Assembly (NCBI GenBank): GCA_016711125.1
Contig: JADJTQ010000003.1
Location: forward strand, 434,001-498,000
Reading direction: 5' to 3'
DNA length: 64,000 nt
Source: Saprospiraceae bacterium
GTDB taxonomy: Bacteria > Bacteroidota > Bacteroidia > Chitinophagales > Saprospiraceae
Shown here: positions 36,538 to 44,854 of the stretch, in pieces
Position numbering within the stretch: the stretch's first letter is position 1
Layout of the letters: each line of letters starts with the position of its first letter
Position numbers and translations under genes: made by a program
Notes under the pieces: generated by a model
Told to the model about the DNA's origin: nothing
Seen by the model: only the letters and a program-made list of their open reading frames with translations
Databases searched by the model: none

Positions 36538-36814
36538 GATAATCCATAATTTTTACTTCGTACGCATCGTAAGTTCTCCATCTAAATATAATTCGCCATT
36601 GTTCGTTTATGCTTATACTGTGATAGTTCTTAAGGTTTCCTTTCAGTTTTTCAAGTCTATTGGCTGGTGGTATTCTAAGGTCACTTAAGATCGTAGCATT
36701 GTTAATCATTCTTAGTTTCCTTCGAGCGACTTGTTGGATCTGGTTCGGCAATTTAGAGAATCGAGTCCCTCTCCAGATCTTCTCAGTCTCAACATCTCCA
36801 AAGGATTTAATCAT
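36530..36814 (-). CDS. higB: HigB/RelE-family toxin
   Basis: A 94-aa protein, a predicted ribosome-dependent mRNA endonuclease. Family landmarks are the opening MIKSFGDVETEKIWRG, the strand DLRIPPANRLEKLKG, and SINEQWRIIFRW followed by YEVKIMDYHD at the end. Toxin-first order, then higA, is the norm for higBA. Length and motifs are complete. Confidence 0.88.
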   Translation of the reverse strand: MIKSFGDVETEKIWRGTRFSKLPNQIQQVARRKLRMINNATILSDLRIPPANRLEKLKGNLKNYHSISINEQWRIIFRWRTYDAYEVKIMDYHD

Positions 36815-36896
36815 CTATCACGTTATTACTAACGTCTAGGATAAGTAACAAATTTCATTTCCCAGAATGAGGTTCAACACCGGCTGATAATCGGGT

Positions 36897-37115
36897 TTTC
36901 ACCACGATTATCAGCCTTAGATTTAGAATTGGACATCCTGTACAAAAACAACGTGCTGGCTGAGCGCAATCGCCGCTATTATGAAGCAAATAATGTATTG
37001 GGCATTAACCTGGTCAGCTCCTAACCTATCGTTTATCGCGCTTTCTGCCACTACCGGAGATGGCATCGGTAAATGGGTTGACTGGATAAACACAGGGTTA
37101 CCGGACTCAAAATAA
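36897..37115 (+). pseudogene. hypB: hypB remnant, copy 1 (internally deleted)
   Basis: HypB is the GTPase that inserts nickel into [NiFe] hydrogenases. Here LDLELDILYKNNVLAERN continues to NVLGINLVSS, the sequence just before the HypB P-loop, then a TAA. Immediately after, in another frame, comes LSFIALSATTGDGIGKWVDW and the C-terminal end (INTGLPDSK). The whole GTPase core is missing, so the two ends were joined by a deletion. The hypC remnant follows 19 bases later, the natural hypB-hypC order. Confidence 0.8.
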
Positions 37116-37134
37116 AAAGAAGAGAATTAATTAT

Positions 37135-37944
37135 ATGTGTTTAGCCATCCCGGGTGTGTATGACATATTTCCCTAATATGTAAAAACCATGGAAAAAATT
37201 TGATATTATTTGTTTGTTCTTTTGGCTTGACCCAAAAGAACCAAAAAGTCAAGGCTTTCGGCATTTCTTAACGACGAAATAACCGTAAAATCCTAAACAA
37301 GTTGAAACTCGCTCTGGTCCTCCTACCATGCCGCATAGTCCGGGATTATTTGGTTTTCCTGCTTGCTTGATCGTTCAGATCAGCTCAAAACACCATTTTG
37401 TTTTTAACGGATTTTTCGTCTATTTCGCCTAAAATGCCGAAGGCCGATCCCTAGTCCTTCTTTGAAGGTCTTTGGTATGTCGCTGCCCACGTCGTTCTTC
37501 TTTATGCCCATGTTTACGCGCTTTTTGCCATCCTGTCTTGCAATTTGTTGTTGAAGGTTCGTTGATTGTATCTCAGTAAGCTTGTTCGAATTATTTTCTC
37601 TTCAGTTCTATGATTCTTGACCATGAAAATAAGGTGGGGGATCGTCCCGTGCTTTCCCAGTGCTTTGCTTTAAGGAGATTTATCATGCACACCCATCCCG
37701 GGAAAGATTATATCCATTATAGAAAGTGATACAGAGCTATTACGCATGGGCAAAGTTTCGTTTGGAGGCATCCTGCAACAAGTCAGTCTGATGATGGTGC
37801 CAGATGCTCAGATTGCCGACTATGTGCTGGTACATGTAGGGGTGGCAATTTCGTTGGTTGATGAAGTAGGAGGCAAAACTGACTTTGAGCTATCTCGATG
37901 CCATCGGCGAATTGGATGAGCTCGAAAATGAAGGGAATTCGTGA
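37135..37944 (+). pseudogene. hypC: hypC remnant, copy 1, split by a MITE
   Basis: HypC chaperones the hydrogenase large subunit. MCLAIPG at 37135 is interrupted by a 539-bp element and resumes at 37693 with PGKIISIIESDTELLRMGKV, then SFGGILQQVSLMMVPDAQIA. A further one-base insertion near 37863 shifts the C-terminal frame (GKTDFELSRCH instead of AKLTLSYLD). The original end would be the TGA at 37944. Doubly broken, therefore non-functional. Confidence 0.85.
37154..37692 (+). mobile_element. 539-bp MITE-like element (family B, copy 1)
   Basis: Terminal inverted repeats GTGTGTATGACA and, at the other end, GTGTGCATGATA (reverse complement), 10 of 12 matching. It is flanked by a perfect 9-base duplication CCATCCCGG (37145-37153 and 37693-37701) of hypC sequence. 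It has no coding capacity. Near its left end is the hairpin GTTCTTTTGG-cttgac-CCAAAAGAAC. A second copy lies at 58779-59319. The mobilising transposase is not in this window. Confidence 0.88.
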
Positions 37945-38280
37945 TCAGGATATAGTGTTACCTAATTGATTAGAATTGTTCTATTGTTTCTTCATCGTGC
38001 CGACGATAGGAGGCATGATCGTGGTCGCAGCTTAGAGGCTATTTTGGTTGGGTCAGGTGGCACACCCGGTGCTGACCGAACTTGTGCTGACCACAGCGTC
38101 AGTAAGCGTCAGTATCTCACTTAACACCCGAAAGTATTCTGAACCTGGATAGTAGATCCGGCTGGCGATTGACTGAAACCTGCCTGCCGGTCAGGTAGCG
38201 AATGCACTGGATTCCTGAGCGAGCCCCCAGGTGGATGTCCAGTGGACATCCAAGAGAGTGAACCACCGGCGGGTGGGCAA
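37945..38280. other. spacer between the two hypBC remnants
   Basis: The first 50 or so bases resemble the sequence after the second hypC copy (TTACCTAATTGATT and on), so the duplicated segment extends past the genes. The rest contains a CCTGCCTGCCGGTCAGG palindrome and GATGTCCAGTGGACATC, a perfect inverted repeat, but no gene. Confidence 0.5.
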
Positions 38281-38482
38281 GAAAAAAACAAGAGTAGAAA
38301 ACCGTAAGAATTCTAAACTGTATGAGCCTCTACCACCGAAAATTGAAGTTAGAGATGACCCTAGACCTCAAGTGCAAAGATAGAACCACCAAGGCGAGCC
38401 CGCCTGGCACGAATGCCATTCGGACAGGTTTGTAGAATTCAGGTTTTCTGTGTCTGTTTTGGGTTTAGAACTTAAAGCCTTG
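38281..38482 (-). repeat. dispersed repeat family A, copy 2 (truncated)
   Basis: Matches the inner 200 bases of the copy at 33893-34226 in the same orientation, from AACAAGAGTAGAAAACCGTA to AACTTAAAGCCTTGATC. A GC-rich insert near 38400-38432 is unique to it. Its right edge meets the His-rich start of the second hypB remnant (DHDHSH), so it probably inserted there. The terminal GTACTTTTGG hairpin is missing. Confidence 0.65.
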
Positions 38483-38730
38483 ATCACGATCATTCACATG
38501 CTCAACCAGTTCGATCGCCGGCAAAGACAGTCTTAGATTTGGAATTAGACATTCTGTATAAAAACAACCTTCTGACAGAACGCAATCGGGGCTATTTTGA
38601 AGCAAAGAATATATTGAGTATTAACCTGGTAAGCTCCTAACCCGTTGTTTATCGCCATGTCTGCCACCGCTGGTGATTGCCTCGAATAATGGGTTGACTG
38701 GATAAACACCAGGTTAACCGGACTCAATAA
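38482..38730 (+). pseudogene. hypB: hypB remnant, copy 2
   Basis: Starts inside the HypB His-rich nickel-binding region (DHDHSHAQPV), continues VLDLELDILYKNNLLTERN and NILSINLVSS, then a stop exactly where copy 1 stops. The degraded C-terminal end (SATAGD, then WVDWIN) follows. The shared deletion junction means the deletion came before the duplication. Confidence 0.78.
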
Positions 38731-38749
38731 AAACAAAAGAATTAATTAT

Positions 38750-39008
38750 ATGTGTTTAGCCATCCCAGGAAAGATTATCCATTATAGAAAGTGAAACAGA
38801 ACTATTGCGCATGGGCAAAGTTTCGTTTGGCGGCATCCTGCAACAGGTCAGTCTGATGATGGTGCCAGATGCTCAGATTGCCGACTATGTGCTGGTACAT
38901 GTAGGGGTGGCAATTTCTGTGGTTGATGTGGAGGAGGCAAAGCTGACTTTGAGTTATCTCGATGCCATCGGCGAATTGGAAGAGCTCGAAAATGAAGAGA
39001 AGTCGTGA
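38750..39008 (+). pseudogene. hypC: hypC remnant, copy 2 (frameshifted)
   Basis: Begins MCLAIPGKIIHYRK and stops, because two bases are missing relative to copy 1 (ATTATCC versus ATTATATCC, near 38776). The remaining frame, from about 38805, reads RMGKVSFGGILQQVSLMMVP and on to LDAIGELEELENEE, an intact HypC C-terminal part of 67 codons. It lacks the catalytic N-terminal Cys in frame, so it is unlikely to work. Confidence 0.82.
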
Positions 39009-39160
39009 TGAATGTATCAGTCTTACCTAATTGATTTAAAATTGTTCCTTTGTCTCTTAATTCGGAGGTACTTTCAAATTTCTCTCTTGCGAGTGTTTTT
39101 TATTAGCTGCCGAGAACGGATCGGCGATATGCAGCGGCTGTGGCGATAGCCCAGCTGATG

Positions 39161-41041
39161 TCATGATCGCTTGTTATGCACAGTTTTTGTTGATCCCAAA
39201 CGACCAATAGCCTTATTAAGTTGGTCTTTAAGTCTTGAAATGAAATAATTATCAACCCGGTCTAGATCAGTCCATTGTCGGCGTCTAAGTTCTTCTCTCA
39301 GCTTTGATATATTTGAAGTGTGATCTGCATAATAGTCACCAGCGTTTGTCGATTTATAAGCATCTTCAATGGATTTAGTTATTTTTTGAATTGTGTTTCG
39401 GTCTCTTGCAAGCTCCTTAAGCTTGTCAGCAATGGATGAAGTGTCAGAATGAAGAATAATAGACCTCCACGAAGCCACAAGGTCATCTTGATATTCCCAG
39501 TTCTGTAGTATTCTACTTGACTCAATAACTAGAATCTGATGTTGCCTTTCCTTTAATTTATCGATGATTTTTTTGCTTGCATCCTTACTTAGATTCTGTA
39601 ATTCTCTGGCAATATATTCAATGGAAGCCTCATCAAAGTCACTATTCAGTTCTGTGCCCAGTGTAATATGGTTGATATGATCCTCGAAAAGATTTCTCAC
39701 TTGATCTCTCGTAATGAGGATCAGTTTCTCGTTAGCAAGGTAGTTTAGAAGATTAATGCCTCTTGCGAATTCCTCCAAGTTATATTTATTGCCTTGAATT
39801 GCCTTTATGACCTGCTCTACACTTTCATCAAGATCAGATTCTGAGACATCTCTAAAGTAAGCTAAGTTGTCGATGTTTTTATCACGCTCATTGATTAGAA
39901 TAGGTCGTTTATATCGAAGCAAGTCCTTCAATTTCATTTCATACTTTTCAATGTTCCAAGATCCAGTAGTGATAATATCATATATTTCAGGAATGTAGCT
40001 GTATTTGATATCACTTTGCATTGATGAAGTGAGTCCGCTTGTTACATACCTATTGAAATTCGCCGTAAAATTCGCCAAAAGTTGTTCCTTGTCAGATTCA
40101 ATCTCACTTAGATCAACCGTCCTATTACTAAAAGGGTCATAGACAAGGGTGGTTCCTTTCTGCACATGAGTTACAATTTCTGGGAGCTGTTTCTTGTCTT
40201 TAAACAAATTCAGTCTTCCCTCTTGGTATTCAATCGACATTATGAATGTGAAGTAAATTATATCTTTATATAGCAGATCGAAGTCACTGGAAGTTTTGCT
40301 AAAAATGATCCTGTATATCTCGAGAAAGAACTTTATTGTTCTTAAATTATTGACGCCAAATCGCATCTGCAAGTCTTTGATGAAGTCTTTATGAGATTCT
40401 AGATGCTCAAAGTATGAGATATCCTCCTTGAAGCCAATGACAAAGTCATCCAATATTTTCCCTTGATCTGAATAGAAGGGAATTATCCATCTTACATATT
40501 TTTCTCGAATAGAGTGAAAGTCACTTCCAGCAAATTGTGATTTTGAAAGATCTCCAATAAATATCACTCTGCATCCACTATGCTCTATATATTCTGAATT
40601 CACAAATCCAAGGAAGTCATGTATATTGTATTCAGGCGAGATCCGCTCAATATCATCAAAGATGTAAAGTGAATTCTCAGGAGGATAAAAGTCAAAAGGA
40701 TGTAGAATGGAAAGTATTTTATCCGCCTTATTTACGAGATTTAGCAGTGCTGGCGCCCTTTTCTTAAGAGCCTGGATGATTTTTCGGTTACTCTCAGTCT
40801 TAGAATGTAGGCATCTAAGAATGATTTGTTGTTGCAATTCAGTAGTTGACGATATACCATTGACAGTTACATATAATAGTTTAAAATCAATCTGTTTCAA
40901 AATATCCTTAACATCATTTTTAATGAAGTGTGTTTTACCACTACCCCAAGGACCATCAATTAGTAGAGAATATCCTGGAGACTTGATTTTAATATAATTT
41001 TCAATCTTTTCTCTCATCCACATTGGTCTTTGATGTGTCAA
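39161..41041 (-). CDS. KAP-family P-loop NTPase
   Basis: A 626-aa protein with Walker A GPWGSGKT at residues 30-37 and Walker B YIFDDIER at 126-133. This is the KAP arrangement, in which the DD-x-ER motif follows a stretch of hydrophobic strand. It continues with VIFIGDLSKSQF near 163, likely sensor-1. No membrane segment is obvious, unlike many KAP proteins. The C-terminal half is helical with no recognised effector domain. KAP NTPases are common in accessory and anti-phage loci. It stands alone beside toxin-antitoxin genes and repeats. Function not assigned. Confidence 0.85.
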   Translation of the reverse strand: MTHQRPMWMREKIENYIKIKSPGYSLLIDGPWGSGKTHFIKNDVKDILKQIDFKLLYVTVNGISSTTELQQQIILRCLHSKTESNRKIIQALKKRAPALLNLVNKADKILSILHPFDFYPPENSLYIFDDIERISPEYNIHDFLGFVNSEYIEHSGCRVIFIGDLSKSQFAGSDFHSIREKYVRWIIPFYSDQGKILDDFVIGFKEDISYFEHLESHKDFIKDLQMRFGVNNLRTIKFFLEIYRIIFSKTSSDFDLLYKDIIYFTFIMSIEYQEGRLNLFKDKKQLPEIVTHVQKGTTLVYDPFSNRTVDLSEIESDKEQLLANFTANFNRYVTSGLTSSMQSDIKYSYIPEIYDIITTGSWNIEKYEMKLKDLLRYKRPILINERDKNIDNLAYFRDVSESDLDESVEQVIKAIQGNKYNLEEFARGINLLNYLANEKLILITRDQVRNLFEDHINHITLGTELNSDFDEASIEYIARELQNLSKDASKKIIDKLKERQHQILVIESSRILQNWEYQDDLVASWRSIILHSDTSSIADKLKELARDRNTIQKITKSIEDAYKSTNAGDYYADHTSNISKLREELRRRQWTDLDRVDNYFISRLKDQLNKAIGRLGSTKTVHNKRS

Positions 41042-41389
41042 TTGTGCATAACTTACTTATATACGGAACTCCCATTTCGCAACCATATGATAGTCAATAA
41101 TCTATCCGTTTTTAAGTATTTATAAATTACAAAAAACGAATATGTACGAATAGGTCATCCTACGCTCTTTTGGTGGCAATCGGATAGTTACCCCTTCATT
41201 AGGCACTAAGATAGACTTTTTTTGTAGGATAAAACACCTTAAACACGTATACATTAAGGGGTCGGTGGTTAGCTGGAAACGGCGTGATAGAGAGATGGTC
41301 TGTGGGAGACTGTCGAACGAGTAACCCAATAAACTGCTACTATTTATTGGTGATTCGCAACAGTGGAGTAGCGCACTTGTACTTACTGC
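41042..41389. other. non-coding gap upstream of the KAP gene
   Basis: Holds the presumed promoter of the KAP gene. A 69-aa minus-strand ORF at 41120-41329 has no features of a real protein. No repeat was noticed. Confidence 0.4.
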
Positions 41390-42174
41390 CTAATCATCCA
41401 ACTCCAACACTACCAGATATGCACAATGATCAGAGGCCACCTTATCACAAATCACTTCCTGGCTGACAACCCTAAACCGATTGGATGGATAGACCATGAC
41501 ATAGTCAATTTTTTTGTTGGATTGTCAGAAGAAAAGGTAGGCTCAATATAGTTGCGGTCGTAAGAAGGAGACCACATGATCTCTAATATGTCGATGGCAG
41601 TACTGCCAGGTACATCATTCAAATCACCGGCCAGGATCGTCGGATACTTGTTTTTTGAAAAGACTTCATTGATTTTTCTGACCTGGGCAATACGATCTAC
41701 ATCATTTCTTAAATGATCGAGATGGGTGCCGACAAAAGAGATGGTATCTCCCCAAGGAGTAATAGTGGTGATTTCGAGGGCTGCCCTGGGTTCGTTTTCG
41801 GGTGAGTGGGGGAGAGGTACATTTCGGGAAGACAATAGGCTCCATTTGGATAGGACACCTTCTCCGTATTCACCGTCATCGTAGGGCATGGCCCGACCAA
41901 AGATTGGAGCCATTTTGGTCCGCCAACCCAGTTCGGTGACCAGATCGTATTTGTGGGCGCGATTTGTTTTGAAATCGACTTCCTGTAAAGCTACCAGATC
42001 TGGATTAGTTCTCTTTATGACACTGGCGATGGTGTCCAGATTAAAGTCATTGTTGGTGGTGGCACCGTGGAGGATATTGAAGGTGAGAACACGGATTTGA
42101 TTTTTGTTTTGGGCTATTAATAAGCATGGGATAAAAAAGAGGGCTATGAGAAATGGTTTAATTAGATTTTTCAT
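41390..42174 (-). pseudogene. secreted endonuclease/exonuclease/phosphatase-family hydrolase, frameshifted near the end
   Basis: The start at 42174 gives a signal peptide (MKNLIKPFLIALFFIPCLLI-AQ). The EEP core is clear: IRVLTFNILHG, DLVALQEVDF (metal-binding Glu), THLDHL and LAGDLNDVPGS. A T-run of seven at 41509-41515 should be eight. With it restored, the protein continues KKIDYVMVYPSNRFRV and ends ASDHCAYLVVLELDD at 41390, supplying the catalytic SDH motif. As written, the frame ends at 41452 without the His, giving an inactive enzyme. Substrate could be a phosphoester lipid or nucleic acid. Confidence 0.85.
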
Positions 42175-42299
42175 GATTGGATTATGAATTTTGGTCAGTA
42201 ATTTACTAAGGAAAAAGTTCTCGCTCAATTAATTCATTATAGGTGGTCAAATTAAACCGCTTGGTTGATCATTATATACAACCCGGAGTAAATAAATCG

Positions 42300-42650
42300 A
42301 CTCCTGATAAATAATACTTCTTGTACTTTTGGCTTGATCCAAAAGTACCAAAAGATCAAGGCTGTAAGGTCTAAACCTAAAACAGGAGCAGAATACCTAA
42401 ATTCTAAAAACTCGTTTTGATGGTTCCATCTTTGCGTTTTAGGTCCGGGGTCATCTCGAGTCTTAATGTGCTGTGGTAGAAGACTCATACAGTTTAGAAT
42501 TCTTACGGTTTTCTACTCCTGTTTCTTAACGGTTTATACCTTAAGGCCGATCACTAGACCTTTTCTCAAAGGTCTTTGGAAAGTCGTTGCTTTTGGCAAC
42601 TGGGTCCTTGATATCAATGGTTTGGAGTTTTATTAAAGTATCTAAATACC
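42300..42650 (+). repeat. dispersed repeat family A, copy 3
   Basis: The reverse complement of the copy at 33893-34226 over its whole length. The hairpin GTACTTTTGG-cttgat-CCAAAAGTAC is at 42323-42348, and the closing motif AGACCTTTTCTCAAAGGTCT is near 42556. It shares its two ends, but little of its middle, with family B (37154-37692), so the two families appear related. Confidence 0.78.
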
Positions 42651-43156
42651 GATAGTTTGATTTATACAAATTGATCACAGGAGTCCAAAATATATTCATC
42701 TTTTCAAAAATAGGTATTCATAGTCAATATCTTATCCATTAGCATGGCGTATTTGGAATTTGGATCCTATGAGATCAAGATAGCGTACTCTGATCAGATT
42801 CCAGGAACATGCGGATGATCGAAAATTATGTCAGTAGCCTGGATCTTAAATCTATGAAGGTCTCGTGTGTCGTCGATCTCTGCATCTATGATCGGATTAC
42901 CGCCTTTCAGTCTTTCCATATTCATAGCAGAGAGTGATCGGTGATGGTCCTTTCCGTTGTGGTGCTGTGGCGAATAAAATGCGTCGCGGCTTAATCAATG
43001 GGGCTTTAAACAGGGAATCAAGCACCCAAATTACTGATTCACACTCGTAGAAGTGCCAAAACATCAAATGTAGCGCCCATGGATTGGAGAAGCAGCATTT
43101 TATTCGCTGAAGCCTGCGCGAGAGGAAGCACATTTGGAAAGGTGCCCTTTTTTGGT
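42651..43156. other. non-coding stretch
   Basis: No protein-like ORF on either strand; a short fragment starting MAYLEFGSYEIKIAYS is open for only about 25 codons. Possibly degraded sequence. Confidence 0.35.
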
Positions 43157-43211
43157 TCCCCTCGACAGGCTCGGGGTAAACTGATTTTAAATCCTGAGCG
43201 AAAGTCGAAGG
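43157..43211. repeat. REP-like inverted repeat
   Basis: CCCCTCGACAGGCTCGGGG and, 16 bases on, CCTGAGCGAAAGTCGAAGG are imperfect inverted copies. The CTTCGACAGGCTCAG-type repeat is one I recognise as widely dispersed between genes in Bacteroidota. Confidence 0.6.
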
Positions 43212-43390
43212 ATTGGGCACGCAAAAAATGAACAAACAATTTTCGAAACTGGAAGCTATACATTCAGAACGTTTTGAACACATATGATAATTGAAGTATG
43301 TTCAGAATCGCACTATTATTGCTTTTCTCAGCATATAAACATGCGCCAGATTGATAAGTACAAAAGAGTCGCAAATAGCTTTTAATCCCA

Positions 43391-44841
43391 CTAAGCCAAA
43401 ATACTATTCACAACCTGGCCATGCACATCAGTAAGCCGGTAATCCCGACCTTGAAAACGGTAAGTTAATTTTTCATGATCCAGACCCAATAAATGGAGGA
43501 TCGTAGCCTGGAGATCATGAATGTGTACACGGTCACGAATACCGGCAAATCCGATTTCGTCGGTCTCGCCGAGGGTCATTCCGCTTTTAACTCCACCTCC
43601 GGCCATCCAAATGGTAAAGGCTTCGCTATTGTGGTCACGCCCAAAAAAGTTTTTGCCGGTGCGGGCTTCCATCATCGGTGTACGGCCAAACTCGCCACCC
43701 CAAACTACCAGGGTTTCTTCGAGCAAACCTCGTTGTTTGAGATCGATTAGGAGGGCACTGATGGCCTGGTCGATATATCCGCAACTTGACCTCAGACCCT
43801 CGTCGACTCCATTGCCGGGGCTGGCTCCGTGGGTATCCCAACCCTGGTCATACAATTGCACAAAACGCACCCCCTTTTCTACCAATCGTCTCGCGAGAAG
43901 GCAATTGTTTGCAAAGCTGTTTTCACCGGGAGTGGCACCATACAGATCTTTGATGTATTGTGGTTCGGCATCAATATTCATCACTTCGGGTACGGATGTT
44001 TGCATTTTAAATGCCAATTCGTATTGGGATATGCGGGTCAATATTTCCGGGTCTTGCACGGAGTCATATTCAAGCTGATTTATTTTATTGATGATGTCGA
44101 TCGATTTTTTTCGCAATTCCGGACTGATGCCATCGGGATTTTCCAAATTTAAAACCGGCTCTCCTTTTGTATTACATTGAACTCCCTGATGCACGGTGGG
44201 AAGAAAACCACTTCCCCAGATTCTTTTCCGGCCGAAGTACCACCTCGTGACAACAACACCATAAATCCTGGTAAATTACTATTGGGGCTTCCCAAACCAT
44301 AGGTGATCCAACTACCCATGCACGGCCGCCCGGTGCGGGGTGATCCGGTTTGCATATAAAACTGAGCCGGGGCATGATTAAATTCGTTGTTATACATCGA
44401 TTTAATAAAACATACCTCATCGGCGACTTTAGAAAATTGAGGCAGGTAGTCAGATACCCAGGCTCCGGAAGCTCCATGCTGTTTAAAAGTGGATTGAGGT
44501 CCTAGCATTTTAGGTACTCCCCGGATAAAGGCAAAGCGCTTGCCCTCAAGCAATGATTCGGGGCAATCTTCGCCATTTAATTTTTCTAAAAGTGGTTTGT
44601 AGTCAAACAATTCCAATTGGGATGGAGCGCCCGCCATATGGAGATAAATCACCTGTTTTGCCCGGGGACGAAAATGCGGAAGCGAATTTGTAGGGTCACC
44701 AAGAGTATTGCCTAGTATTTTATGCTGATTAAGGAAAGAGCCTAGGGTCAATGCACCCATACCCGAAATGCATTTTTGGAGAAAATGCCGTCGGCTGTTA
44801 TAAAAAGCATTCTGAAATTGTGCTTCTTTCCAAATATTCAT
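43391..44841 (-). pseudogene. DUF1501 protein with Tat-like signal, one-base frameshift
   Basis: The N-terminal frame (start chosen at 44841, 14 bases after the DUF1553 stop) has a twin-arginine motif SRRHFLQK, then KQVIYLHMAGAPSQLELFDY and MLGPQSTFKQHG, all DUF1501 hallmarks. At 44212-44213 one T seems missing; with it the frame passes from GKESGE to SGFLPTVHQGVQCN. The rest ends at 43391 and includes QLYDQGWDTHG, VVWGGEFGRTP and GRDHN. DUF1501 proteins are exported and are found next to PSCyt/DUF1553 proteins, as here; their biochemical function is unproven. Confidence 0.87.
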
Positions 44842-44854
44842 GAATGGCAAAAAA

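Noticed and set aside
36180..36860. Possible integron attC-like site around the toxin-antitoxin genes (ACCTAACGTC near 36180 and ACTAACGTC near 36830)
   Set aside because: ACCTAAC fits the seven-base attC core, but I found no matching GTTRRRY partner at a suitable distance and no integrase in the window, so it may be chance.
42897..43283. 128-aa minus-strand ORF as a protein gene
   Set aside because: It reads through the REP-like inverted repeat and has no signal peptide, domain or operon partner; it is a chance frame.
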